NCBI RefSeq assembly: GCF_001598695.1
Contig: NZ_BCZK01000001.1
Span: 124,001 to 188,000, forward strand
DNA from: Klebsiella oxytoca NBRC 105695
GTDB lineage: Bacteria; Pseudomonadota; Gammaproteobacteria; Enterobacterales; Enterobacteriaceae
DNA: 64,000 bases
Reading direction: 5' to 3'
Made by a program: the position numbers and the translations under genes. Shown here one piece after another: positions 35,737-45,592 of the stretch (position 1 is the first letter of the stretch; each line of letters starts with the position of its first letter). The notes under the pieces were generated by a model, which did not search any database, had not been told where the DNA came from, and saw only the letters and a list, made by a program, of their open reading frames with translations.

Positions 35737-37703
35737 GATTTGTCCTTCTGCTGTCCATCCAGCGGCAGTGTGAGCGCAAATTCGCACCCGTCAGCGGTAT
35801 TTTTCGCCAGGCACAGCTCCCCCCCGTGGGCCTGTATAATTTGTCGGGCGACGTACAGACCCAGGCCGGTGCCGGCTGGCGTGGTCGTATGGGTTTCGCC
35901 GCGTCGATAGCGCTCAAAAATATGCTCAACCTGTTCAGGCGCGATGCCGGGGCCGCGATCGCCAATGCGTATTTCAAACCCTTTTTGCAGGCGATAAATC
36001 TCGATTCTTATTTCACCTGATGCCGAATATTTGACTGAATTATCGAGCAGATTAGCGATCGCAATACACAGCAGCCCGCTATCAATAAACAGCACCGGCG
36101 AAGGCGATTGCGGCCCGACAGTTTGCCCTTCGCAGATGACATGTAAATAATGATTCAGCGACAGATCCACTACCGTGGCGGCGGTATAGATAACCGGCAG
36201 CAGCTCCGCATTCTGCCGGTCGGCGTGCAGGTCTCTGGAGGAAAGCCGGGCATCGGCGAGGCAATTATCGGTGAGCTGCACCAGGCGGGTGGTCGCTCGC
36301 TGCATACGATCGAGGCGCGCGCTCTGCGTGGACACAGTGGGGCACAGGCGCAGATTTTCCAGCGCCGCCTCGAGGATGGCCAGCGGCGTTCTGAACTCAT
36401 GCGCCACCATCCCCATAAACTGGCGCTGGTGGAAACTGGCCTCGCGTTCAATTTGTAACTCTCTCGCCAGCTGCTGCTTGCGCATCAGGGTACGGTTTTC
36501 CGCCCGCACCCGCAGTACAGCGATGATCAGGACCGTGACGATATGGATGATCAGCGCATACTGCCAGGTGGAATAAACCCTGGTATGAAACGGAATCACG
36601 CCGTGTACCGAGAGCAGGGCCAGCCCGGCTGACACCACGTAAACCGGCGGCAGCAGCCCGAGCAGCAGCGTATTCATATCAACCGCTTTACGCCGCCACA
36701 GCATCCATGAGGTGATCAACAGCACCGGGGAGGCGATAAAAAATATCCCCGCTTCAATTTGCATTGCCCGGCCGTAAAATCCCAGCGGAATGCTGATTTG
36801 CAGCGCAATGTTTAAGCCGATCGCCGCCAGCAGCAGTTGATGCAGCCGCGGCATGTTCTTCTTCAGATCGAAGACCTCGCTATGCAGCCACAGCGCGGTG
36901 GCATAGCTTACCAGCGACAGGCAGCTAATCATGTAATCCTGAACCGGCAGAAGGGCGTCGCCGAATAACCATTCCGGGTAGCCATGCAGGGCCGCGACGA
37001 GCGGATAGTTCAGCGAAAACAGGCAGATCCCCCACAGCAGACGTCGGCGCAGCGCAACGGCAAGCCACAGGGCGATGCCGCTGGCAATGACCGCCAGACC
37101 GAAATAGAAACTCCAGAAAGCGGTATCGAGGGTGGCCGAACGGACGAATTCCTGCGGCGATGAGAGCGTCGCCAGCAGGATCAGGGTGCTGCTGCTCTGC
37201 AGACGGAAGACCATCTCGTAACCTGCCGCCGTGGGCGGGGGCGCTAAAATCAGCACGCTTTCGCGGTAGTCGAGGTCGCTATCGCGGGCTGGGGCATGGT
37301 CGCCAAACTCTTTTTGTTTCCACGGTCTATCGCTGCCGTAGGGGCGATAATAGACGGTTAAACGATCGATAAACGGTGGGCCAAGCTGCAGCCAGCGCTG
37401 CTCGCCGGAAAAATAAGCCGCCGGGAGTGACGTGCGCAGCCAGAAAGTTTTTTTTGAATACCCAAACGACGGGATCAGCGACGCCGTTTTTAGCGCCTCT
37501 TGCGGTAGCGCAAGAAAGGCGTCGAGGGACATCCGGCCGCTGGCGTCGGCGTACCAGTCAACGGGAATATCGATACCCAGCTGACGGACTTCCGCGCGCG
37601 CCGGCGTACACATCTGCAGGGCCATAAGGATGCTGCACCATGCCCAGAAATGCGGTCCACGGTGCCTGCGAAGAACATCAAAAAAAGCGCACAAACGATT
37701 CAA
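35733..37703 (-). CDS. 7TMR-DISM sensor histidine kinase
   Basis: A 656-residue histidine kinase with a signal sequence, an extracytoplasmic 7TMR-DISMED2-type domain (about 40-190), seven membrane helices (7TMR-DISM_7TM, about 195-400), a coiled linker (RKQQLARELQIEREAS) and the kinase core: phospho-acceptor H435 (MVAHEFRTPLAIL), N box (IANLLDNSVKYSASG) and G boxes (IGDRGPGIAP, GTGLGLYVAR). The start is TTG 37703: AAGGGGG lies 5 bases upstream, and only this start keeps the full signal sequence. DISMED2 domains are thought to bind carbohydrates or related ligands; the actual signal is unknown. Confidence 0.88.
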   Translation of the reverse strand: MNRLCAFFDVLRRHRGPHFWAWCSILMALQMCTPARAEVRQLGIDIPVDWYADASGRMSLDAFLALPQEALKTASLIPSFGYSKKTFWLRTSLPAAYFSGEQRWLQLGPPFIDRLTVYYRPYGSDRPWKQKEFGDHAPARDSDLDYRESVLILAPPPTAAGYEMVFRLQSSSTLILLATLSSPQEFVRSATLDTAFWSFYFGLAVIASGIALWLAVALRRRLLWGICLFSLNYPLVAALHGYPEWLFGDALLPVQDYMISCLSLVSYATALWLHSEVFDLKKNMPRLHQLLLAAIGLNIALQISIPLGFYGRAMQIEAGIFFIASPVLLITSWMLWRRKAVDMNTLLLGLLPPVYVVSAGLALLSVHGVIPFHTRVYSTWQYALIIHIVTVLIIAVLRVRAENRTLMRKQQLARELQIEREASFHQRQFMGMVAHEFRTPLAILEAALENLRLCPTVSTQSARLDRMQRATTRLVQLTDNCLADARLSSRDLHADRQNAELLPVIYTAATVVDLSLNHYLHVICEGQTVGPQSPSPVLFIDSGLLCIAIANLLDNSVKYSASGEIRIEIYRLQKGFEIRIGDRGPGIAPEQVEHIFERYRRGETHTTTPAGTGLGLYVARQIIQAHGGELCLAKNTADGCEFALTLPLDGQQKDKS

Positions 37704-38514
37704 TTACGCCCCCTTGCGGCATGGACTAATCAATCCGTACGGTATAAACGCGCCGGGGCTCTGCGGCTGGCACAGACAACTCTCCGGAATCCGGGAAATA
37801 AAATTACAGGGCTGGACAACGCAGCATTCTGCTGGTGCCGCAGATATTATTCCAGCGTTATCTGCAAGCCGGGTAACTGGCCAGACCTGCCGTAAGAAGA
37901 TTCGCAATCAATGTTAACGTATGAGGGCGGGTCATAATAAGCAAGTGGAAAATTCAAACAGCGCATAGGGATTTATGATGTGCTGCCGTGAAGGTGCATG
38001 GAGTTATATACCATTAGCAATAGATTATTTAATCAGCGCATATAAAAGCAGGTGCTTATATTAAGCTTTAATGAATGTCGGGAGAAAAGATGGTAATAAA
38101 CCCTACCTGTCGCCAGGGCCGAGGGGGCAGCGATCGCACGGGGCGTCAACGCCCGCCGGGGCGCCCGTGATAAATAACGCATTCAGGCAATCAGGGCCGC
38201 AAAGTCTAGAGACGCGAATCCTGCAGGCGCAAAAAATTAGACAAATATGGTTATATATTGCTCATTGATGAAGTAAAAATATTATTCACAGGCGGAATGT
38301 CAGAATTTAGATGCAGCTAATTTCAAGAGATGCGTATTTTATGCGGTTGAAAAATCGCCCTGACGTTCCTTAAGTATGAATAATAGCCGTCGTTTATCAA
38401 TGTTTTGGTTATTTATATCAAAGAATCAGCGGTCGACTGTGGTTATGTTGGTTATTCCGCCTGGAGAAATGACCAGGTTAATCATTGACTCGTTGTGGAA
38501 GGGGACCTTACAGG
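37704..38514. other. 811-base divergent region between the kinase and citrate synthase genes
   Basis: No convincing gene. It includes GC-rich hairpin-forming sequence (GGGCGT-ca-ACGCCC at about 38142-38155) and a short frame with GGGAGA upstream starting near 38090, of 26 codons and low-complexity composition, which I do not trust. A 10-bp inverted repeat (CAGGCGGAAT 38289-38298 and ATTCCGCCTG 38454-38463) flanks the likely citrate synthase promoter region and could hold paired regulator sites. Confidence 0.4.
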
Positions 38515-39801
38515 ATGACGACGAAATCGCTAACGCTTTCTTTGGATGAACAGCAGTCTATTCCTTTGGGTACGGTGGCGGGAACGCTGGGCCACCTCGG
38601 CATGGATATCCGTCCGCTGGCGTCTTCAGGCCTGTGCAGTTTCGACCCCGGCTTTGCTAATACCGCCGGCTGCACGTCGGCTATCTCCTGGATCGATACC
38701 GAGAACAGCGTTCTGCTGCACCGCGGCTATCCGGTCGATCAGCTGGCTCGCCAGTGTGACTTTCTTGAAGTGGCCTGGATTCTGCTGCAGGGCGATGCGC
38801 CTGATGAAGCCAGCTATCAGGTGTTCAAAAATACGATTACCCGCCATAGCCTGGTGCACGAGCAGATTGCGCGGATGTGCGGCAGCTTCCGCCGCGACTC
38901 GCATCCGATGGCCTTAATGTGCGCCCTGGTCGGCACGCTGGCGGCGTTTTATCACGATGTGCTGGACGTTGAAAACCCGGAGCACCGGGCTCTGGCCGCC
39001 ACCCGCCTGCTGTCGAAAATGCCGACGCTGGCGGCGATGAGCTACAAGTTCTCTATTGAGCAACCGGCGCAGTATCCACGCAACGATCTCTCTTATGCGG
39101 GCAATTTCCTGCATATGCTGTTTGCCATCCCGGCGGAACCGTACCAGCTGAATCCGGTGATTGAACAGGCGATGAACCAGATCCTGGTGCTGCACGCCGA
39201 TCATGGCCAGTGCGCATCAACCACCACCGTTCGGGCGGCGGGCTCTTCCGGGGCGAACCTGTTTGCCTGTATCGCCGCAGGGCTCGCTTCGCTGTGGGGG
39301 CCGACCCACGGCGGGGCTAATGAAGCCAGTATGCGGATGCTGGAGGAGATTAAAACCGTTGATCAAATCCCTGCGTTCCTGAGCAAAGCGAAACGCGACC
39401 CGCAGGCGTTACGTCGTCTCGGATTCGGTAACTCTCGCTACCGTAACCTCGACCCGCGAGCCGCTATTTTGCGCGAAACCTGTCACCGGGTGCTGGAGGA
39501 ACTGGGGATGTGCGATATGCCATTGCAGGTAGCGATGGCCCTCGAAGAGGTGGCGCTGACCGACCCGTACTTCGTGGAAAATGGCCTGTCGCCGAGCGTT
39601 GATTTCTATACAGCGGTGATCCTCAAAGCGATGGGGCTGCCTTCATCCATGTTTGTGGTGATCACCGCCGTTGGCAGAACGCTCGGCTGGGTGGCGCACT
39701 GGAACGAAATGCACGAAGCGCCGCTGAATATTTATCGCCCGCGGCAGATTTATACCGGTGAAAAGAGGCGGGATTACGTTTCGCGGCGCGAAGGGCGCTG
39801 A
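38515..39801 (+). CDS. Citrate synthase paralogue with an altered active site
   Basis: A 428-residue type II citrate synthase homologue, collinear with E. coli GltA (427) with an offset of one residue. Retained: H230 (LHADHGQ), H265 (GPTHGGANEA), D363 (PSVDFY), R315 (DPR) and the RPRQIYTG motif. Changed: the conserved GFGHRVY is GFGNSRY, so the catalytic His equivalent to E. coli His305 is N306; HEQN is HGQC (G231, C233). ATG 38515 follows AAGGGG at 10 bases. It may be a weak or re-purposed enzyme, for example acting on another acyl-CoA/oxo-acid pair, or a regulatory subunit. The divergent two-component system upstream may control it. Confidence 0.88.
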   Translation: MTTKSLTLSLDEQQSIPLGTVAGTLGHLGMDIRPLASSGLCSFDPGFANTAGCTSAISWIDTENSVLLHRGYPVDQLARQCDFLEVAWILLQGDAPDEASYQVFKNTITRHSLVHEQIARMCGSFRRDSHPMALMCALVGTLAAFYHDVLDVENPEHRALAATRLLSKMPTLAAMSYKFSIEQPAQYPRNDLSYAGNFLHMLFAIPAEPYQLNPVIEQAMNQILVLHADHGQCASTTTVRAAGSSGANLFACIAAGLASLWGPTHGGANEASMRMLEEIKTVDQIPAFLSKAKRDPQALRRLGFGNSRYRNLDPRAAILRETCHRVLEELGMCDMPLQVAMALEEVALTDPYFVENGLSPSVDFYTAVILKAMGLPSSMFVVITAVGRTLGWVAHWNEMHEAPLNIYRPRQIYTGEKRRDYVSRREGR

Positions 39802-39828
39802 GAGGAGGCGGCAATCGGGGGGAGTGAA

Positions 39829-39856
39829 TCCGGCTCGCGCTGCGCTAAGCCGGGCA
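39829..39856. terminator. REP-like hairpin between convergent citrate synthase and yegD genes
   Basis: CCGGCT and AGCCGG (39830-39835 with 39848-39853) bound a palindrome with GCGCTGCGCTAAGCCGGGC character typical of REP units. Placed between two convergent genes, it could act as a bidirectional terminator. Confidence 0.5.
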
Positions 39857-39893
39857 ACAAACTCACTGCGTCCCGTAGTCCGGGAACGGATGG

Positions 39894-41246
39894 TTAACGA
39901 AATACCACCTGCGCCCAGCGGGCCAGACCGGCGGTGACCGATCCAAAATCATCGCCGCCGGCAACCGGAATACCCGGCAGATGGGCTGCCAGCGCTTTTT
40001 TAATCAACGGCGAGCGAGCGCTGCCGCCGGTCAGGTAAATCACATCCGGCTGCTCATTGCTGTTATCCAGCGCCAGCTGAACCTGCTCCATAATGCGGGT
40101 TAACGGCTGATCCAGCGCGGCTTCCAGCCCCTGCTGGCTGATAGCCGTGGCCAGCTCATCGCTGATAAACGGCAGATCGGTTGTCACGGTCGGCTGCGCG
40201 GAAAGGGCGATTTTACTCTCTTCCGCGCTACGCACCAGACGGTAGCTAAGACGCTGACGCCACACCTTCAGCAGCAGCGCGACCTTCTCGCTATCGCGGG
40301 CGCTGCGCAGCAAATCGTTAAGCAGACGACCATTGGCGGCGCTGTAAAAATCGGTCTGCGCCGGAACGTCGTTAATCGCCACCGCATTCCACCACGGCAG
40401 AATCGGCAGCGCGATACCTTTTTCCGTATCGCCGCCCATGCCCAGCAGCGGCATCAGGCATTTAAAGGCCAGGGCGATATCCAGGTCGTTACCGCCGACG
40501 CGGCAGCCGCTATGGCCGAGCAGGCTTTGCTGGCGATCGGCTTTTTCCCGCCACTGCGGCCCCATCAACAGCAGTGAACAGTCGGTAGTCCCGCCGCCGA
40601 TATCGACGACCAGCACGCGTTTTTCTTCGCTCAGCGTCGCTTCGAAATCCAGACCGGCGGCGACCGGCTCAAACTGAAATACGACGTCGCGAAAGCCCGC
40701 GCGCTTTGCCGCTCGCTCAAGAATTCCCTGCGCCTGGGCGTTGGCGTCATCGCCGCCCAGCCCCTGGAAGTTAATCGGCCGTCCGATAACCGCCTGGTCG
40801 ATGGCGTCCGGCAGCTGCGTTTGCGCCTGGAGTTTGATGTGCAGCATCATGGCGCAGACTAAATCTTCAAACAGCGCAACCTGCTGCGGCTTGAGCCCGC
40901 TGGCGCCGAGGAACGATTTCGGCGACTTCACGAAGTAAACTTCTTCCGGATCGTCAACGTACTGATGCAGCGAAGCGAGGCCAAACTGCACGCTGTTGCT
41001 GAGTACATCGATATCTTCCTCACGATTGAAGCTTATCGCGCGGCGCAGCAGCGCCTGGTTTTCATCACCGTTGGGCGGGACGTCATGATGGCGGTAGAGC
41101 CACTCGCTGACCGCTTCGCGGGTCGGCGCGCAAAGCATGGACGGCAGCAGTGAACTGCCGTTTTCCAGCGTCAGCAGCTGCGGTGTATTTTCGCGCATCA
41201 CCGCGACCGAACAGTTAGCGGTACCGTAGTCAAAACCAATATACAT
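39894..41246 (-). CDS. yegD: Hsp70-family chaperone-like protein YegD
   Basis: A 450-residue Hsp70-like protein, the same length as E. coli YegD and very close to it in sequence. It has the actin/Hsp70 ATPase phosphate-1 motif (FDYGTANCSVAVM), phosphate-2 (VLVVDIGGGTTDCSLLLMG) and the adenosine motif (VIYLTGGSARSPLIKKAL), but no classical substrate-binding domain. Its cellular role is not established. The frame is open upstream to 41330, but MYIGFDYG at 41246 is the family N-terminus. It is divergent from alkA. Confidence 0.95.
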   Translation of the reverse strand: MYIGFDYGTANCSVAVMRENTPQLLTLENGSSLLPSMLCAPTREAVSEWLYRHHDVPPNGDENQALLRRAISFNREEDIDVLSNSVQFGLASLHQYVDDPEEVYFVKSPKSFLGASGLKPQQVALFEDLVCAMMLHIKLQAQTQLPDAIDQAVIGRPINFQGLGGDDANAQAQGILERAAKRAGFRDVVFQFEPVAAGLDFEATLSEEKRVLVVDIGGGTTDCSLLLMGPQWREKADRQQSLLGHSGCRVGGNDLDIALAFKCLMPLLGMGGDTEKGIALPILPWWNAVAINDVPAQTDFYSAANGRLLNDLLRSARDSEKVALLLKVWRQRLSYRLVRSAEESKIALSAQPTVTTDLPFISDELATAISQQGLEAALDQPLTRIMEQVQLALDNSNEQPDVIYLTGGSARSPLIKKALAAHLPGIPVAGGDDFGSVTAGLARWAQVVFR

Positions 41247-41381
41247 AGCCTGCAAAATCCCCATGCCGGTGAAGAAGGGGGGCGACTTTAGCGGATCGAC
41301 GGCACTGCGACAACTGGAATTTAAAAGCAAGGCGCGTCCGGCGCGGAGCCGCTATGATTGAAACGCTAAAAAGGAGAAATG

Positions 41382-42230
41382 ATGACGCTGCTACCCTGGA
41401 ATCCCCCCTACGACTGGCATTGGATGTTCAGCTTTCTTGGCGCTCGTGCGGTGCAGGGGATTGAAACCTTCGGCGACGATGGCTATCGCCGCAGCTTTGC
41501 CCTTAATGGCTGCGCCGGGCTGATTACGGTGATGCCGGATGAGGCCGCGCAGGGCATGCGGGTGACGCTTTCCGCCGGACTGCAGCCGGTGGCGGACGAG
41601 TGCCTGATGCGGGTGGGGAGATTGTTGGACTTATCCTGTGACCCGCAGCAGGTTGCCCTGACGCTGGGGGCGCTCGCGCGGCCGAGGCCGGGGCTGCGTT
41701 TGCCGGGCTCTCTCGACCCGTTTGAGCAAGCGGTACGCGCGGTGCTGGGTCAACTGGTCAGCGTGGCGATGGCGGCAAAGCTCACCGGGAAAGTGGTGGC
41801 CGCCTTCGGAGAACCGCTGGCCGACGCGCCGGGTTTTTACCTGTTTCCCGGCGCGCAGCGGCTGGCGCAGGCCGACCCGCTGGCGCTAAAGGCGCTGGGC
41901 ATGCCCCTGCGGCGCGCGGAGGCGCTGGTACACCTGGCGCGGGCGGCCATCAGCGGCGATCTCCCGCTGGTGGCGCCGGATAATATCGACGCCGGCATGA
42001 AGCAGCTGCAGACGCTGCCCGGCATAGGCCGCTGGACGGCCAACTATTTCGCGCTGCGCGGCTGGCAGGCGCCGGATATCTTTCTGCCGGATGATTATCT
42101 GATTAAACAGCGTTTCCCTGGTATGACGCCGACCCGTATTGCGCGCTATGCCAGCCGTTGGCACCCCTGGCGCTCTTACGCTTTACTCCATATATGGTAT
42201 ACGGAAGGCTGGTCGCCGGAGCCGGAATAG
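41382..42230 (+). CDS. alkA: DNA-3-methyladenine glycosylase II
   Basis: A 282-residue base-excision repair enzyme matching E. coli AlkA (282). It has the N-terminal AlkA domain (WNPPYDWHWMF), a helix-hairpin-helix (LQTLPGIGRWTANYFALRGW) and the catalytic Asp region (DIFLPDDYLIKQRFPGM). It excises 3-methyladenine and other alkylated bases. ATG 41382 is 5 bases after AAGGAG; the ATG at 41379 is only 2 bases away and less likely. An Ada-controlled promoter is expected from E. coli but I could not define it here. Confidence 0.95.
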   Translation: MTLLPWNPPYDWHWMFSFLGARAVQGIETFGDDGYRRSFALNGCAGLITVMPDEAAQGMRVTLSAGLQPVADECLMRVGRLLDLSCDPQQVALTLGALARPRPGLRLPGSLDPFEQAVRAVLGQLVSVAMAAKLTGKVVAAFGEPLADAPGFYLFPGAQRLAQADPLALKALGMPLRRAEALVHLARAAISGDLPLVAPDNIDAGMKQLQTLPGIGRWTANYFALRGWQAPDIFLPDDYLIKQRFPGMTPTRIARYASRWHPWRSYALLHIWYTEGWSPEPE

Positions 42231-42344
42231 ACCCGAGCGGCGCTTAGCACTGGTATCGACGCGCTGAAATCCCTATAATTGCGGCGTTTGGCGGTCAACC
42301 GCCACCCTTCCTACATTCCCAGGTTAATCAGGTCGCAAAAATTT

Positions 42345-42986
42345 ATGACTGATACGTCTCATCAGTGCGTCATTATAGGCATCGCCGGCGCATCGGCTTC
42401 GGGCAAAAGCCTTATCGCCAGTACGCTTTATCGTGAATTACGTGAACAGGTCGGCGATGAACATATCGGCGTTATTCCGGAAGACAGCTATTACAAGGAT
42501 CAAGGTCATCTGTCGATGGAAGAGCGGGTAAAAACCAACTATGACCATCCGAGCTCCATGGATCATAGTCTGCTGTTTCAGCATTTACAGATGTTAAGAA
42601 ACGGCCAGCCGATAGAGCTGCCGGTGTATAGCTACGTTGAGCATACCCGTATGCCGGAAACCATTCACATTGAACCGAAGAAAGTCATCATTCTGGAAGG
42701 GATTCTGCTGCTGACCGATGCCCGCCTGCGCAACGAACTCAGTTTCTCCATATTCGTCGATACCCCGCTGGATATCTGCCTGATGCGCCGCATCAAGCGC
42801 GACGTTAACGAGCGCGGGCGGTCAATGGATTCGGTGATGGCGCAGTACCAGAAAACGGTGCGCCCGATGTTCCTGCAATTTATCGATCCTTCCAAACAGT
42901 ATGCCGATATTATTGTGCCTCGCGGCGGTAAGAACCGTATCGCCATCGATATACTGAAGGCCAAAATCAGTCAGTTCTTTGAATAA
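42345..42986 (+). CDS. udk: Uridine kinase
   Basis: A 213-residue uridine/cytidine kinase, the same length as E. coli Udk, with the P-loop [14 protein letters not shown] at the N-terminus and the NMP-kinase-like LID region ([18 protein letters not shown]). It phosphorylates uridine and cytidine in pyrimidine salvage. ATG 42345 gives the conserved [15 protein letters not shown] start. dcd and asmA follow on the same strand, the E. coli order. Confidence 0.96.
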   Translation: MTDTSHQCVIIGIAGASASGKSLIASTLYRELREQVGDEHIGVIPEDSYYKDQGHLSMEERVKTNYDHPSSMDHSLLFQHLQMLRNGQPIELPVYSYVEHTRMPETIHIEPKKVIILEGILLLTDARLRNELSFSIFVDTPLDICLMRRIKRDVNERGRSMDSVMAQYQKTVRPMFLQFIDPSKQYADIIVPRGGKNRIAIDILKAKISQFFE

Positions 42987-43076
42987 CACCAACGAATTGT
43001 GTAACGTGCAAAGAGAAGCCAATTTGCCCTTACCCCCGGAAGGCGTAGGGGCGCAATGCCTTAAAGGAGAACGTTC

Positions 43077-43658
43077 ATGCGTCTGTGCGATCGAGATATA
43101 GAAGCCTGGTTGGATGAGGGCCGGCTGGCCATTAATCCGCGCCCGCCCATTGAGCGTATTAACGGCGCGACGGTCGATGTTCGGCTGGGAAATAAGTTTC
43201 GCACTTTCCGCGGCCACACGGCGGGATTTATTGACCTGAGCGGCCCCAAGGCGGAAGTCAGCGCGGCCCTGGACCGGGTGATGAGTGAAGAGATTGTTCT
43301 GCCGGATGGCGAAGCGTTCTTTTTGCATCCGGGCGAACTGGCGCTGGCGGTAACCTATGAATCAGTCACTCTGCCACCGGATCTGGTCGGCTGGCTTGAC
43401 GGGCGCTCTTCGCTGGCGCGTCTGGGCTTGATGGTGCACGTGACCGCACACCGTATCGATCCGGGCTGGTCCGGCTGTATCGTTCTTGAGTTCTATAATT
43501 CAGGTAAGCTGCCGCTGGCGCTGCGTCCAGGGATGCTTATCGGGGCGTTAAGCTTTGAGCCTTTATCCGGGCCGGCTCTACGTCCTTATAACCGCCGCGA
43601 AGACGCGAAATATCGCGATCAGCAGGGCGCGGTAGCGAGTCGAATCGACAAGGATTGA
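43077..43658 (+). CDS. dcd: dCTP deaminase
   Basis: A 193-residue homotrimeric dCTP deaminase, which makes dUTP for thymidylate synthesis, the same length as E. coli Dcd. Signature segments are [35 protein letters not shown] and the catalytic Glu region ([24 protein letters not shown]). AAAGGAG lies just upstream of ATG 43077. It is followed 27 bases later by asmA. Confidence 0.97.
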   Translation: MRLCDRDIEAWLDEGRLAINPRPPIERINGATVDVRLGNKFRTFRGHTAGFIDLSGPKAEVSAALDRVMSEEIVLPDGEAFFLHPGELALAVTYESVTLPPDLVGWLDGRSSLARLGLMVHVTAHRIDPGWSGCIVLEFYNSGKLPLALRPGMLIGALSFEPLSGPALRPYNRREDAKYRDQQGAVASRIDKD

Positions 43659-43685
43659 TAATTTTAGCGGTTTGCTGAGGATGCC

Positions 43686-45533
43686 ATGAGACGAATTCTG
43701 ACCACGCTGATGATCTTACTGGCGGTTGTTGTCGCCGGTCTTACCGCGCTGGTATTGCTGGTCAACCCCAACGATTTTCGCGCCTATATGGTGAAAGAGG
43801 TAGCGGATCGCAGCGGCTATCAGCTCGAACTCGATGGTCCGCTGCGCTGGCACGTCTGGCCGCAGCTCAGCATTCTTTCAGGCCGCATGAAGCTGACCGC
43901 GCCGGGCGCGGAGGAGCCGGTTATCCGCGCGGATAACATGCGCCTCGACGTCGGGCTGCTGCCGCTGCTTTCTCATCAGCTGCAGGTCAAGCAGGTGATG
44001 CTGAAAGGCGCGGTGATCCAACTGACCTCAAAAACCGAAGCCGTACGTAGCCAGAGCGCACCGGTTGTCCCGCACGACAACACGCTGCCTCAGGTGCCGG
44101 AGGATCGCGGCTGGTCATATGATGTCGAAAAACTGCAGATTGCCGACAGCGTGCTCTTCTTCCAGCATGAAGATGGCGAACAGGTTACGGTGCGCGATAT
44201 CCGTCTGCAGATGGAGCAGGATGACAGCCATCGCGCGACGGTCGATTTTTCTGGTCGGGTGAACCGCGACCAGCGGGATTTGGCGCTCTCCTTCTCCGCC
44301 CGGGTGCAGGGCGGCGACTATCCTCACTCTTTGAAGGCTGATTTTTCACAGCTCAACTGGCAGCTTCGCGGGGCAGAACTCCCGCCGGAAGGGATGAGCG
44401 GCCAGGCCAGCCTGCAGGCGAGCTGGCTGGAAGATGCCAAAAAGCTCAGCTTCGATAACCTGAACGTAACGGCAAACGGCAGCACGATTACCGGCAGCGG
44501 CAGCGTTGTGCTGGGCGATCGGCCTGACTGGACGCTTAACCTTCATGCGGGCACGCTGAATCTTGATAACCTGCTTTCGCGTGGCGCTGCAGCCAGCAAT
44601 AATGGCGTCAACCAGCAAGGCCAAAGCCAGACCCGGCAGCTCCGCCCGGTGATTGCCGATAACGATTTTCAGCGGGATTACAGCTCACTGCGCGGTTTTA
44701 ACGCGCGGATGACCCTGGCGGCGGACCAGCTGCAGTGGCGGGGCATGAATTTTACTCAGGTTAAAAGCGATATCAGCAACCAGCAGGGGCTGTTGACCAT
44801 TAACCAAATGCAGGGGAACCTGGACGGCGGACAGCTTTCGCTTCCCGGCTCGCTGGACGCGCGCGGCGAGACGCCGCATGCCTCGTTTAAGCCTCAGCTC
44901 GACAACGTTGAGATAGGCACGATTCTGCAAGCGTTTGATTACTCGATTAACCTCACCGGCAAGCTTTCGCTGACCGGCGAATTTTCCGGCGACAAGATTG
45001 ATGCTGATGAATTCCGCCGCAGCTGGCAGGGGCAGGCGCAAATTCAGATGAAGGATACGCGCACGGAAGGACTTAACTTCCAGCAGCTGGTGCAGCAGGC
45101 CGTCGAGCGCAGTACTAACGTTCAAGCCCAGGAAAATTACGATAACGCGACCCGACTCGACGACGTCAGTACCGAGCTGCAGCTGAATAACGGACTGGTT
45201 ACCTTAAAGGGTCTGCAAGGGCAGTCTGAACTCATGGCATTGACCGGTCAGGGCGAGCTTAACCTGCTGAAAGAAGAGTGCGATATGCGCTTCAACGTTC
45301 GGGTTCTGGGCGGCTGGAAGGGTGAGAGCAAGCTCATTGACCGTCTCAAACAGACCGCGATCCCTCTGCGTATTTATGGCAACTGGCAGACGCTGAGCTA
45401 CAGCCTGCAGGTGGATCAGATACTGCGTAAGCAGTTGCAGGATGAAGCTAAAAAGCGGCTTAATGAATGGGTCGAACGCAATAAAGATACCCAGGATGGT
45501 AAGGATGTGAAAAAGCTGCTCGACAAACTATGA
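43686..45533 (+). CDS. asmA: AsmA-family outer-membrane assembly/lipid-transport protein
   Basis: A 615-residue AsmA protein (E. coli 617). An N-terminal membrane anchor (TLMILLAVVVAGLTALVLLVNP) is followed by the AsmA domain and a long beta-rich periplasmic part characteristic of bridge-like lipid-transport proteins. It was found as a suppressor of assembly-defective OmpF, and the family is now linked to phospholipid transport to the outer membrane. The C-terminus is polar and Lys-rich (WVERNKDTQDGKDVKKLL). Two REP units follow. Confidence 0.95.
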   Translation: MRRILTTLMILLAVVVAGLTALVLLVNPNDFRAYMVKEVADRSGYQLELDGPLRWHVWPQLSILSGRMKLTAPGAEEPVIRADNMRLDVGLLPLLSHQLQVKQVMLKGAVIQLTSKTEAVRSQSAPVVPHDNTLPQVPEDRGWSYDVEKLQIADSVLFFQHEDGEQVTVRDIRLQMEQDDSHRATVDFSGRVNRDQRDLALSFSARVQGGDYPHSLKADFSQLNWQLRGAELPPEGMSGQASLQASWLEDAKKLSFDNLNVTANGSTITGSGSVVLGDRPDWTLNLHAGTLNLDNLLSRGAAASNNGVNQQGQSQTRQLRPVIADNDFQRDYSSLRGFNARMTLAADQLQWRGMNFTQVKSDISNQQGLLTINQMQGNLDGGQLSLPGSLDARGETPHASFKPQLDNVEIGTILQAFDYSINLTGKLSLTGEFSGDKIDADEFRRSWQGQAQIQMKDTRTEGLNFQQLVQQAVERSTNVQAQENYDNATRLDDVSTELQLNNGLVTLKGLQGQSELMALTGQGELNLLKEECDMRFNVRVLGGWKGESKLIDRLKQTAIPLRIYGNWQTLSYSLQVDQILRKQLQDEAKKRLNEWVERNKDTQDGKDVKKLLDKL

Positions 45534-45592
45534 GTCTGGCAGCGGTCACGGGGTATTGAGGATTCGCGTCAAGTTCGGGAAAGGTATCACTC

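Noticed and set aside
38071-38268. 65-codon frame upstream of the citrate synthase gene, and a nested 26-codon frame near 38090
   Set aside because: Low-complexity Pro/Gly/Arg-rich translation of a GC-rich hairpin region; no homology recognised, although GGGAGA precedes the nested frame.
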